Below, piece after piece: positions 8,596 to 17,427 of a DNA stretch of 64,000 nt (positions are counted from its first letter, which is position 1; each line of letters starts with the position of its first letter). The position numbers and the translations under genes are program-made. This stretch comes from Lysinibacillus_B sp042920265 (GTDB taxonomy: Bacteria; Bacillota; Bacilli; Bacillales_A; Planococcaceae), in the NCBI RefSeq assembly GCF_042920265.1, contig NZ_JBDQZI010000001.1, positions 1 to 64,000 on the forward strand, given 5' to 3'. The notes under the pieces were generated by a model that was not told the origin of the DNA, ran no database searches, and was given only the letters and a program-made list of their open reading frames with translations.

Positions 8596-8648
8596 ACAAA
8601 AAATTTACATAAAAATTTAAAAATGAGTGCTAATGTAAAGCTGTAAAT
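8593..8648 (+). promoter_or_regulatory. possible Pho-box upstream of ppx-ppk
   Basis: Direct repeats TTTACA (8593-8598) and TTTACA (8604-8609) are separated by exactly 5 nt. A degenerate TTTAAA (8616-8621) follows, and two inverted TGTAAA copies lie at about 8635-8648. B. subtilis PhoP binds TT(A/C/T)ACA-like hexamers spaced by about 5 nt. Position upstream of a polyphosphate operon makes phosphate control plausible, but the core promoter elements are weak and the site is unproven. Confidence 0.4.
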
Positions 8649-8679
8649 ATTTATTGTTGGACAAAAAGGAAGTGAAAAA

Positions 8680-10221
8680 ATGGAGAGAATAAAAACAGCT
8701 ATTATTGACATTGGCTCAAATACGGTACGGCTTGTCATGTATCAATATGATAAAAATGAAGGATTACATGAGTTTGGGAATATTAAAACGGTTGCTCGCC
8801 TTCGGACACATTTATTGCCTACTGGTGACATGAGTGAAGAGGGAATGGGCATTTTATCGAAAACGCTCGCTGCATTCAAACGGATTTTGGAAGATTATAA
8901 TGTAACAGATATTAAAGCCGCTGCAACAGCCGCAGTGCGACAAGCATCAAATAATCAAGAAATTGTTAGGCGTATGAAAGAGGAGACTGGTATTGAAATT
9001 GAGATTTTATCGGAAGAGGAAGAAGCTTATTTTGGTTTTTTAGCTGTTGTTAATTCGATGGATACAGCTTCTGCTGTAACGATTGATATCGGTGGTGGTT
9101 CTACCGAAATTACATTGTTTCGAAATAAGAAACTGCAAAAAACTTATAGTTTTCCTTTTGGGACAGTGAGCTTAAAGCAGAAATTTGTAAAGGGCTCCAT
9201 TATGAATAACGAAGAACGAAAGTTGTTACATAATTATATAAAAGAGCAATTTAAGTCATTAAGCTGGATTTGCGATGTAAATTTACCTGTGATTGCCATT
9301 GGTGGTAGTGCTCGTAATGTGGCGCAAGTCCATCAACAGCAGATTAGCTATCCCATTTCAGGTGTACACCAATATGAAATGACGTTAGATGATTTACTTG
9401 AATTAAAACAAGGTTTGAGTCAAATGACATGGGAACAGTTAAAACAATTGGATGGGTTATCATCAGATCGAGCAGATATTATTGTACCAGCGATAGAAGT
9501 GTTTACAACATTAATGGAAACAGTGTCAACTGAAAATTTCCAATTAAGTAAAAAAGGGCTCCGAGAAGGTTTAATTATTCATCGTGTATTGCAAGGAGAT
9601 GCAACAGCATTCGATAAATACAATGTCTTTGCAGAGAATGCCAAAAGAATTGCGTTTGAATATGGGCGTTCTGTTGAGGAAGTAGAAACATTATGTACAC
9701 TGAGTGAGCAAATGTATCGAGAGTGCTGTAAGTTAGACTATTTTACATTTAATCAACAACATTTAGAGCTTATTCAACGTGCAGCGAAAGTTTTTGCCAT
9801 TGGCGAATACATTGAACTGGAATCCCCGAGTCAACATACATTCTACTTACTCGCTAATCAATCAATTGCTGGGATGAATCATTTAAATCGTGTAAAATTA
9901 GCGCTTTTAGCATCTTATAAAAATCGTAATTACTTTAATCGGTTCGCTATGCCGTTTCTATCGTGGATACCGCGTGAGGAATTAAAATGTTTGCGTGATT
10001 TTGGTGCATTACTTAAATTTGTCTATGCATTAAATGTATCTAAACGTAATATTGTCAAACAAGTTGTGCTTAAACGTATAGATGAAATGATTCAAGTAGA
10101 TGTGATGGTGGAAGGGAGTGCGGTTGCTGAAATATATGAAGCAGAACGGACTAAAAAACATATGGAACGGATTTTTAAATGTGAAGTAAGTATTGATTTT
10201 TATGAAGAAGGGTGGAAATAA
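8680..10221 (+). CDS. ppx: exopolyphosphatase (Ppx/GppA family)
   Basis: This 513-aa enzyme releases phosphate from polyphosphate chains or converts pppGpp to ppGpp. It has the ASKHA fold: the phosphate-1 loop IDIGSNTVRLVMY near the N-terminus, catalytic region ATAAVRQASN, ILSEEEEAYFGF with the general-base glutamate, and phosphate-2 loop IDIGGGSTEIT. The C-terminal ~200 residues form the helical HD-like domain of the long Ppx class. ATG 8680 follows AAGGAAGTG. It is in an operon with ppk, 2 nt apart, so synthesis and breakdown of polyphosphate are co-expressed. Confidence 0.92.
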   Translation: MERIKTAIIDIGSNTVRLVMYQYDKNEGLHEFGNIKTVARLRTHLLPTGDMSEEGMGILSKTLAAFKRILEDYNVTDIKAAATAAVRQASNNQEIVRRMKEETGIEIEILSEEEEAYFGFLAVVNSMDTASAVTIDIGGGSTEITLFRNKKLQKTYSFPFGTVSLKQKFVKGSIMNNEERKLLHNYIKEQFKSLSWICDVNLPVIAIGGSARNVAQVHQQQISYPISGVHQYEMTLDDLLELKQGLSQMTWEQLKQLDGLSSDRADIIVPAIEVFTTLMETVSTENFQLSKKGLREGLIIHRVLQGDATAFDKYNVFAENAKRIAFEYGRSVEEVETLCTLSEQMYRECCKLDYFTFNQQHLELIQRAAKVFAIGEYIELESPSQHTFYLLANQSIAGMNHLNRVKLALLASYKNRNYFNRFAMPFLSWIPREELKCLRDFGALLKFVYALNVSKRNIVKQVVLKRIDEMIQVDVMVEGSAVAEIYEAERTKKHMERIFKCEVSIDFYEEGWK

Positions 10222-10223
10222 GG

Positions 10224-12395
10224 ATGAACGTTAATCTTGACGAGCTAGCAATGGGCACAAATGACCAAAGTGAACAGACGCCAGAAGAACTGCAGCGCGC
10301 TGCATTGCTTGAAGAAATCGCAAAGCCGCAATATTACAATAATCGTGAACTTTCTTGGCTGGCGTTTAATGAGCGTGTATTAGAAGAGGCAGAGGATGAA
10401 GAAAATCCATTGCTGGAACGGTTGAAATTTTTAGCTATTTTTAGTTCGAATTTAGATGAATTCTTCATGGTCCGTGTAGCAGGATTACAGGATCAAGTAC
10501 GGGCAGACTTTCATAAGCCAGAAAATAAATCAGGTTTGACGCCAAAAGAGCAATTAGCGAAAATTGCAGAGCGTACACAAGCTTTAGTTCGTCGTCAAAC
10601 AGAAGTGTATCGTTATTTAATTGACGAATGTTTACCGAAGGAAAATGTGTTTATTAAAGATTTTAAAGATTTACAGGTAGAACAGAAACGATATATTACG
10701 GAATTGTTTGAAGAAACGATTTTTCCTGTATTAACGCCCGTAGCAGTTGATGCTTATCGGCCATTCCCGACACTTTTAGGGAAAACATTAAACTTGCTTG
10801 TCATGTTAGAAAAAAACAATAATGATGCCGAACATACAACTAAAGTAGCGATTGTCCAAGTACCGTCTGTATTAGATCGTTTTATTAAAGTACCGACAGC
10901 AAGTGATCAAACTGTGTTCGTGCTATTAGAAGATGTTATTACAAGTCATATTGACCACCTGTTCTATGGCTATAAAGTAAAATCTTCTCAAGCATTCCGT
11001 TTAACGCGTAATGCGGATTTAACGATTCACGAAGAGGGAGCACAAGACTTACTTTCTGAAATTGAAAAAGAGTTAAAGAAGCGTAAATGGGGCGTTGGCT
11101 CTCGTTTGGAAGTACGTGATGGGGAAATGAAAGATGATGTATTAGACTACCTATTAGATGAGTTTGAAATTAATGAATCAGATGTTTTTAAAATCGATGG
11201 ACCATTGGATTTAACATTTATGTTCCCATTTGTTAAAACGATTTCGGTTGGGCTTGAACATTTGCAATATGAGAGCTTTATCCCACAGCCACCGCAAGAT
11301 TTAGATTCGGATGAAAACATTTTTGAAAAGGCGTTAGTACAAGATTTATTTTTCCATCATCCATATGAATCATTTGTGCCGATTGTTGATTTCGTCATGG
11401 AAGCAGCAAATGACCCATCTGTGTTAGCCATTAAACAAACGCTCTATCGTGTAAGTGGAAATTCGCCGATTATTCAGGCGTTAAAGCAGGCAGCAGAGAA
11501 CGGGAAACAAGTAACTGTACTTGTCGAGTTAAAGGCACGGTTTGATGAGGAAAATAATGTTCTTTGGGCGAAGTTGCTTGAGCAAGCGGGGTGTTTAGTC
11601 ATTTACGGGATGAATAATTTAAAAACTCATTCCAAAATTACGCTTGTTGTGCGCCGTCGCCACGGAAAAATTGAGCGCTTTGTTCATCTAGGAACAGGTA
11701 ATTACAATGATGCAACTGCGAAAATTTATACGGATATGGCCATTATTACGTCAAACAAGGAGTTTGGGATTGATGCGACAAACTTCTTTAACTATTTAAG
11801 TGGTTATACGGAAAAACCTGAATTTCACCATTTAGTTGTTGCGCCTTTCGATATTCGAGATGAATTTATTCAACTCATTGATGAGGAAATTGACTGTCAT
11901 AAACGATACGGTAACGGCTTTATTCGGGCGAAAATGAACTCCTTAACAGATAAAGATTTAATGATGAAGTTGTATGAAGCATCGATTGCAGGGGTAAAAA
12001 TTGAACTGATTATCCGTGGCATTTGCTGTATACGACCAGGTGTTCAAGGCATTAGCGAAAATATTACGGTAACATCCATTGTGGGACGTTTCTTAGAGCA
12101 CTCCCGTATTTTTTGGTTCCATCATAATGGCGAAAATAAAGTATTCTTATCTTCAGCAGACATGATGACCCGTAATATGATTAAACGTGTAGAGATTTTA
12201 TTCCCGGTATATTCACTGGACATCAAAAATCGTATTATAAAAATTATGCAGCTCCAATTGGAAGACAATCAAAAAGCACGTATTCAAGATGCAAATGGTA
12301 AGTATCATTATAAAGAAGATCATAACGGCAATAAAAAGATTAACAGCCAAGAAATATTCCTGCGAGAAGCAATTGGGCAACCTACGGAAGAATAG
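10224..12395 (+). CDS. ppk: polyphosphate kinase
   Basis: This is a 723-aa PPK1 that transfers the gamma-phosphate of ATP to polyphosphate reversibly. It has an N-terminal helical domain (NRELSWLAFNERVLEEA), a head domain, and two PLD-like catalytic domains. The autophosphorylated histidine lies in NNLKTHSKITLVVRR; nearby are HLGTGNYNDATAKIYTD and the second-domain motifs IIRGICCIRPG and EHSRIFWFHHNG. ATG 10224 follows the RBS GAAGGGTGG, which lies inside the last codons of ppx. The operon-mate ppx ends 2 nt upstream. No convincing hairpin follows; transcription would run into the repeat at 12399-12925, whose palindromic part may serve as terminator. Confidence 0.95.
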   Translation: MNVNLDELAMGTNDQSEQTPEELQRAALLEEIAKPQYYNNRELSWLAFNERVLEEAEDEENPLLERLKFLAIFSSNLDEFFMVRVAGLQDQVRADFHKPENKSGLTPKEQLAKIAERTQALVRRQTEVYRYLIDECLPKENVFIKDFKDLQVEQKRYITELFEETIFPVLTPVAVDAYRPFPTLLGKTLNLLVMLEKNNNDAEHTTKVAIVQVPSVLDRFIKVPTASDQTVFVLLEDVITSHIDHLFYGYKVKSSQAFRLTRNADLTIHEEGAQDLLSEIEKELKKRKWGVGSRLEVRDGEMKDDVLDYLLDEFEINESDVFKIDGPLDLTFMFPFVKTISVGLEHLQYESFIPQPPQDLDSDENIFEKALVQDLFFHHPYESFVPIVDFVMEAANDPSVLAIKQTLYRVSGNSPIIQALKQAAENGKQVTVLVELKARFDEENNVLWAKLLEQAGCLVIYGMNNLKTHSKITLVVRRRHGKIERFVHLGTGNYNDATAKIYTDMAIITSNKEFGIDATNFFNYLSGYTEKPEFHHLVVAPFDIRDEFIQLIDEEIDCHKRYGNGFIRAKMNSLTDKDLMMKLYEASIAGVKIELIIRGICCIRPGVQGISENITVTSIVGRFLEHSRIFWFHHNGENKVFLSSADMMTRNMIKRVEILFPVYSLDIKNRIIKIMQLQLEDNQKARIQDANGKYHYKEDHNGNKKINSQEIFLREAIGQPTEE

Positions 12396-12398
12396 GGT

Positions 12399-12925
12399 GT
12401 TCGTAATGAGTAAAAATGTATTCTAAAAATACCAGTTAAATAGTAAAAGGTATGTATCATAGCCTCCGCGCTTTGCCACAGCCTACACAGGAGCTAAAAC
12501 AGGCGCGGCCTGTTTGGATCTCCTGTTTCGGCTCCTGTGGCTATGCCGCGCTACGGCAAAAAGTAGCTACTTCTTGATATTTTAGAAAAATATTTCTCTT
12601 CTTTAAAAGAAACCATTTTCTTTCCATTTGTACGTATAATCTGCCCGGTCTTTTCTATAATCAATGAGAATCTTTCATTATTTTTGAGCAACCGATTATT
12701 GTATTGAACAATAGTTGCTTGTAGCGGAGGCACGAGAGTGTAGCTGACGGCATGCGCCTTTCGCTACAGAGCAAAGCTTCCTACGGGAAAAGCGAGACAA
12801 TCAAGACCCCGCAGGAGCGAAGGATGAGCGACGAGGAGGCTTGATCTCGCCCGTGGAAAGCGAGTGCCAGAGCGGAAAGCAACGTGTACTGAAATGGTAA
12901 TATATGTTTTGTGGTTTGCTTGTAA
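12399..12925. repeat. interspersed repeat, left copy
   Basis: This ~520-bp element starts just after the ppk stop. It has two structured parts. One is an imperfect palindrome (about 12460-12560; CACAGGAGC... arms around a GATC centre). The other is a G/A-rich block (about 12775-12890) with repeated GCGAGA/GCGGAAAGC words. A diverged middle section joins them. The whole element is homologous, in inverted orientation, to 20160-20690. It has no convincing coding capacity. The GCGAG/GCGGAAAGC block is a type I recall as recurrent in Bacillaceae/Planococcaceae intergenic DNA. Confidence 0.8.
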
Positions 12926-13022
12926 TGAATAGGGTGTTGAAAAATTTTCATATAGTCTTGCAAAAAATGCAAGGCTATATGAAACTAAAGACAGTAGAGT
13001 GAGTTGGATAGGAGTGTAAAAA

Positions 13023-14666
13023 GTGATAAAGGTCGTAGAAAAAGATAGAATGAAAGCCTTACAACAAATTATTCAACTAAATCCATTCGATACTGTCATT
13101 GTATTAAAAAAAGTACAGTACGGGTATGAAATTGAATGTGTAAATGAAAAAGCCGTTCAGCTCTTTCAGGAACCAAGTAAGGAACCAAGTAATGTGAAAA
13201 TGGATGCAGAATGTTTTTTCGGGGCTATTGATTGGCAAACGTTACATCCCTTTGTTGAAAAGTTAAGCAACCAAGTTGAATACATAAATCTGAAGTTAGA
13301 ACAACAAATGGCATTATATATGCAAAAACTAGTGATTAATGATGAATCCTATATTCTCATTGTCCTGCGAGCAGTCATTAATCAAGAGCATTTTGTGTAT
13401 GAAGATGAGTTAACCAATTTATTTAATAGACGTGCATTACAACATCAATGGTCATCGTTTACAGAGCAACGAACAAAGAGGCATGTGGCACTGCTCATCA
13501 TTGATTTAGATCGCTTTAAAAAATTTAACGAATCGTTAGGGAAGCAAAAAGCAGATGACATGTTAGCGGTGATTAGTGAACGATTTAGATCATTACGCCA
13601 TAAGCATTGTGAGATTTTTCGTTATAATGGCGATGAATTTGTATTCGTTATAGGTTATGATGCGCAGGAAGAAGTTGAAGTGCTAGCAACGCAAATTTTA
13701 ACGTTACTGAAAGAACCGATTGTTGTAGATGAGCAAGACTATTATGTCACCGCATCTATTGGTATTGCCACAAGTATCGCTGAGCAAACCCCACAATTAG
13801 ACACGATGTTGCATCATGCAGACCAAGCATTGTTTTATGTCAAAAATCATGGCCGAGGTGATTATCGCTTTTACCGTAAAGAAATGAGTCAAGTGTTTCC
13901 TAACGAAGCATTAATGGAGGCACATTTACGTAGAGCGATTGAACTAAATGAATTATCCGTTCATTTTCAGCCACAGATGGATTTACAATCAAACGAGATT
14001 AACAGTTTTGAAGCATTAATTCGTTGGCATAATCGTAAGTTTGGTTTTGTGTCCCCAGCGCAATTTATTCCATTGGCAGAATCATCTGGGTTAATTATAG
14101 AAATTGGGGATTGGGTACTAGAACGTGTATGTCAATACTTGCAAGAATGGAAACAAAAAGGCTATCGGCCTGTCAGAATTGCTGTTAATATTTCACCAAA
14201 GCAATTTAAACAGGGACAGTTTGCGAGAAAAGTAGAGCGAGTAATGAAGCAATACGATATTGACCCTGCTCAATTAGAGCTCGAAATTACAGAAGGTTCC
14301 ATGACGAATGTGCATGAAACAACGGCCATTTTAAATGAGTTAAAGCAGTTAGGTTTGTTTGTGTCAGTGGATGATTTCGGTACAGGTTATTCGTCGCTCA
14401 GTTATTTGAAAACATACCCAATCGATATTATTAAGATTGATCAATCGTTTATTGCAGATATTGAAGAAGATGAAAAAAACGAGGCCATTGTAAAGGCGAT
14501 TATTTTATTATCACATACGCTCGGATTAGAAGTAATTGCAGAAGGTGTCGAGAAAAAAAATCAAGAACAGTTTCTGCTTAAAAACCACTGTAAAAAAGTA
14601 CAAGGCTATTTATACAATAAGCCATTGCCCGTTGAGGAAATTGTGGAGCAATATTTAATTAATTAA
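13023..14666 (+). CDS. GGDEF-EAL cyclic-di-GMP protein
   Basis: This 547-aa soluble protein has a divergent N-terminal sensory part (about 1-125), a GGDEF domain (about 128-290) and an EAL domain (about 300-545). The EAL domain keeps the catalytic signatures: EALIRW (330-335), NISPKQF, ELEITEG, DDFGTGYSSLSYL and KIDQSFI, so phosphodiesterase activity is likely. The GGDEF motif reads NGDEF (202-206) and there is no RxxD inhibitory site before it. The cyclase half may therefore be inactive or only a GTP-binding regulatory domain. It starts at GTG 13023 after ATAGGAG. It is monocistronic between the left repeat and a hairpin at 14686-14722. Confidence 0.9.
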   Translation: MIKVVEKDRMKALQQIIQLNPFDTVIVLKKVQYGYEIECVNEKAVQLFQEPSKEPSNVKMDAECFFGAIDWQTLHPFVEKLSNQVEYINLKLEQQMALYMQKLVINDESYILIVLRAVINQEHFVYEDELTNLFNRRALQHQWSSFTEQRTKRHVALLIIDLDRFKKFNESLGKQKADDMLAVISERFRSLRHKHCEIFRYNGDEFVFVIGYDAQEEVEVLATQILTLLKEPIVVDEQDYYVTASIGIATSIAEQTPQLDTMLHHADQALFYVKNHGRGDYRFYRKEMSQVFPNEALMEAHLRRAIELNELSVHFQPQMDLQSNEINSFEALIRWHNRKFGFVSPAQFIPLAESSGLIIEIGDWVLERVCQYLQEWKQKGYRPVRIAVNISPKQFKQGQFARKVERVMKQYDIDPAQLELEITEGSMTNVHETTAILNELKQLGLFVSVDDFGTGYSSLSYLKTYPIDIIKIDQSFIADIEEDEKNEAIVKAIILLSHTLGLEVIAEGVEKKNQEQFLLKNHCKKVQGYLYNKPLPVEEIVEQYLIN

Positions 14667-14685
14667 GGGATTTTTTCAAAATATA

Positions 14686-14722
14686 AAAAGTAGCGATTCG
14701 ATTTGAGAATGGCTATTTTTTT
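14686..14722 (+). terminator. terminator after GGDEF-EAL gene
   Basis: AGTAGCGATTC pairs imperfectly (9 of 11) with GAATGGCTATT, followed by seven T. Confidence 0.6.
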
Positions 14723-14866
14723 ATTTTTAGAAGGTTGTGTTTACCTGGCGTATTTATTTGAGACATGAGATGTGATAAGAGTGCTATGCACGGTAGGTGT
14801 GCATTCTAGTTGCATAGAATGGTAGCTGATCAGAGATACTACATAAAAACGAAAGGAGGTTTTTAT

Positions 14867-15103
14867 GTGAGTTTATTTGTCTGGGGATCGATTGTTGTTA
14901 TCATTATTTTATGTGCACTTTCAGCGTATGCAACTGTAGTGGCAGCGAACCAAATTGAAAAGAGTAATTCAGAGCTTGATACATCCGTTGACCCTGTCAT
15001 TCGAAGGCATCCGTTTTTATTGAATCCAATTATTATGATGTACATTGTCGTCGGTATTTTTATGACAATCGTTCTTTTCTTTTATTGGGCAAGAGGGGAA
15101 TAA
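14867..15103 (+). CDS. small two-span membrane protein
   Basis: This 78-aa protein has two predicted transmembrane helices (about residues 3-25 and 52-72, the latter IIMMYIVVGIFMTIVLFFYW) joined by a polar loop. I chose GTG 14867 because AAAGGAGG (14852-14859) lies upstream at the right distance and the first helix then begins at residue 2; the longer ATG version would translate the RBS. The family is not recognised. It lies upstream of cbpB but has its own spacing of ~117 nt to it. Confidence 0.65.
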   Translation: MSLFVWGSIVVIIILCALSAYATVVAANQIEKSNSELDTSVDPVIRRHPFLLNPIIMMYIVVGIFMTIVLFFYWARGE

Positions 15104-15220
15104 AAGGGGAATTTTAGCATTTCAGGCTCCTGTACATAGTCACTTCTTAGTCAATTATGATATGATAACTATGAGTGCACTATCCTGCTCGATTTTTGAG
15201 CGGTAAAGGAGTAGAATGTT

Positions 15221-15664
15221 ATGCTGTCAATAAATAACAGAGAATTATTAGATATACCCATTAAAGACTTTATTATTTCTTCTGAGAAGGTTGCTCACGT
15301 CCAAAGTGGGAATAATGCGGAACATGCTTTACTCGTGTTAACTCGCACGGGTTACTCTTCTATTCCGGTATTAGATGTCAAATATCGTCTACAAGGTTTA
15401 TTAAGTAGCAAAATGATTACAGAATCCATTTTAGGTTTAGAGCGCATTGAATATGAACGTCTTTCTGAAATTAAAGTAGATACTATAATGGAAAAGAAAA
15501 TTGCTTATTTACGAGTAACAGATACTTTTAAACGTGCGTTGGATCTAGTGATTAACCATGCTTTTCTTAGTGTTGTTGATGAAGAAGGAACGTTTGTTGG
15601 GATTATGACACGTCGCGTCATATTAAAACAACTCAAAAAGTATATTTATATGAATGAACGATAA
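15221..15664 (+). CDS. cbpB: CBS-domain c-di-AMP receptor CbpB/DarB
   Basis: This 147-aa protein is built of two CBS motifs (about 10-70 and 80-140: SIPVLDVKYRLQGLLSSKMI and FLSVVDEEGTFVGIMTRRVIL). It corresponds to B. subtilis YkuL (DarB) and Listeria CbpB. These bind cyclic di-AMP and, in the apo state, stimulate Rel (p)ppGpp synthesis and pyruvate carboxylase. The position directly before ccpC matches the B. subtilis ykuL-ccpC order. ATG 15221 follows AAAGGAG. The terminator is at 15672-15709. Confidence 0.88.
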   Translation: MLSINNRELLDIPIKDFIISSEKVAHVQSGNNAEHALLVLTRTGYSSIPVLDVKYRLQGLLSSKMITESILGLERIEYERLSEIKVDTIMEKKIAYLRVTDTFKRALDLVINHAFLSVVDEEGTFVGIMTRRVILKQLKKYIYMNER

Positions 15665-15671
15665 TGAACAT

Positions 15672-15709
15672 AAAATCGGCAAAATCCTAAGAGGGTTTTG
15701 TCGATTTTT
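15672..15709 (+). terminator. cbpB terminator
   Basis: A 16-nt arm (15672-15687) pairs with 15693-15708 at 14 of 16 positions over a 5-nt loop, ending in TTTTT. Confidence 0.8.
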
Positions 15710-15731
15710 AATACCGTGAAAGGATGAGATT

Positions 15732-16622
15732 ATGACCGCGACAGAGGCTGAAATTATTAAAGTATTAGCAGAAGAAAAAAATATGCGTAAGGCAGCGGAA
15801 CGTCTTTTTTTAACGCAGCCAGCCTTATCACAAAGATTGCAATCAATTGAAAAAGACTGGGGAACACAGCTATTTTTACGTTCGCAACGTGGCTTAACCC
15901 CTACACCTGCAGGAGAGCTCGTTATTCAATACGCAACAGAGCAAATCGCTAGGCGTGAAGAAGTATTTGAAACTATTCAAGCGTTAAATGCCAAAGTACA
16001 TGGCACACTTAAAATTGCATGTGCATCTATTGTGGGGCAAAACTGGTTGCCACAAGTATTGAAAGACTTTGTTACATTGTATCCGGATACAAAAATTTCA
16101 TTAATGACTGGTTGGAGTTCAGAAATTGTGAAAGCCTTATATGAAGGAGAAGCACATATTGGCATTGTAAGAGGGCAAGCAGATTGGAAAGGGAAAAAAA
16201 TTCACTTATTCCGCGATATGATGTACTTAGTAGATAAAGAAATTCAAACGTTAGAAGATATTTATACTGCAGATCGTCCATTCATTCAATTCAAAAGTGA
16301 CTCAGATTATTATCAAGAAATTTTGCAATGGTGGCAACGGCATTTTAACCAAAATCCACGCCATCAAATTATTGTCGATCAAATTGAAACGTGTAAACAA
16401 ATGGCGCTAAATGGTATTGGTTATGCGATATTACCGTCTATTACATTAAACGGAACAGAAGATGTGAATAAAATTCCGTTATTGCATTCGGAAAAAGATA
16501 TGGGCTTAACACGGGATACGTGGCTGATCGGTTACGATTCAGCTTTTGAGCTACTTCAAGTAAAAGCATTCGTGGATGTTGTGCAAGATCGAGCCCGTTG
16601 TTTATATGAATATAAAAATTAA
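15732..16622 (+). CDS. ccpC: LysR-type regulator CcpC
   Basis: This 296-aa LysR family protein has an N-terminal winged HTH (about 1-60: NMRKAAERLFLTQPALSQRLQSIE) and a substrate-binding effector domain (about 90-290). Position after ykuL and before dapH, and the length, agree with CcpC (YkuM), the citrate-responsive regulator of citB/citZ TCA-cycle genes. Note WYSSE-like changes in effector-loop residues cannot be interpreted by eye. ATG 15732 follows GAAAGGATGAG. The gene is 23 nt past the cbpB terminator. Confidence 0.85.
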   Translation: MTATEAEIIKVLAEEKNMRKAAERLFLTQPALSQRLQSIEKDWGTQLFLRSQRGLTPTPAGELVIQYATEQIARREEVFETIQALNAKVHGTLKIACASIVGQNWLPQVLKDFVTLYPDTKISLMTGWSSEIVKALYEGEAHIGIVRGQADWKGKKIHLFRDMMYLVDKEIQTLEDIYTADRPFIQFKSDSDYYQEILQWWQRHFNQNPRHQIIVDQIETCKQMALNGIGYAILPSITLNGTEDVNKIPLLHSEKDMGLTRDTWLIGYDSAFELLQVKAFVDVVQDRARCLYEYKN

Positions 16623-16698
16623 TACGTGCGATTGAAATAAAAATTTAGTACAATCAAAACATGTTATAAAAACTTACATGAAAAGGGGTTGTATAAAG

Positions 16699-17415
16699 AT
16701 GAGTGATAAGTTGAATGCACAACGAATTATTGAATTTATTTCGAAGGCGCAAAAAGTGACACCAGTTAAAGTGTATGTAAAAGGTGATAATGTCGCTTCG
16801 TTATCATATGGTAAGAGCTCAAAAGTGTTCGGTGAAGGGAATAATGCCGTTGTTTTTGGGGAGTGGAACGATATTGAAGCTGCGTTAAAAAGTAACGGAG
16901 AAAAGATAACGGACTATGTCATTGAAAGTGACAGAAGAAATTCAGGTGTCCCATTATTAGATACAAAACATCTGAATGCACGTATTGAGCCAGGGGCAAT
17001 TATTCGTGATCAAGTAACAATTGGTGATCAAGCTGTTATTATGATGGGGGCCATTATTAATATTGGTGCAGAAATTGGACCAAAAACAATGATTGATATG
17101 GGTGCAGTATTAGGCGGACGTGCAACAGTTGGAGCGAATTGTCATATTGGTGCAGGCACAGTGCTAGCTGGTGTTGTTGAGCCGCCAAATGCACAACCGG
17201 TCATTATTGAGGATGATGTTGTGATTGGTGCCAATGCCGTTGTACTTGAAGGTGTACGTGTAGGAAAAGGCGCAGTTGTAGCAGCTGGTGCTATAGTGAT
17301 TGGAGATGTTGCACCGTATACAGTTGTCGGTGGTGTCCCAGCACGCGTATTAAAGCAGCTAGACGAAAAAACAAAAGCAAAAACAGAAGTAATTGATGCT
17401 TTACGAAATATTTAA
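16699..17415 (+). CDS. dapH: tetrahydrodipicolinate N-acetyltransferase
   Basis: This 238-aa enzyme acetylates tetrahydrodipicolinate with acetyl-CoA in the acetylase branch of the diaminopimelate/lysine pathway. It has an N-terminal domain (1-90) and then a left-handed beta helix of hexapeptide repeats (about 95-215, such as IRDQVTIGDQAVIMMGAI). I take ATG 16699 because AAAAGGGG lies 10 nt upstream and the length then matches DapH (about 236 aa). The 12-nt gap to dapI indicates an operon. Confidence 0.93.
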   Translation: MSDKLNAQRIIEFISKAQKVTPVKVYVKGDNVASLSYGKSSKVFGEGNNAVVFGEWNDIEAALKSNGEKITDYVIESDRRNSGVPLLDTKHLNARIEPGAIIRDQVTIGDQAVIMMGAIINIGAEIGPKTMIDMGAVLGGRATVGANCHIGAGTVLAGVVEPPNAQPVIIEDDVVIGANAVVLEGVRVGKGAVVAAGAIVIGDVAPYTVVGGVPARVLKQLDEKTKAKTEVIDALRNI

Positions 17416-17427
17416 GAAGGTGACTTC

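Noticed and set aside
12551..12972. Two short open frames on the - strand (12551-12733 and 12781-12972)
   Set aside because: Both lie inside the interspersed repeat; no RBS, and the frames are not kept in the inverted copy.
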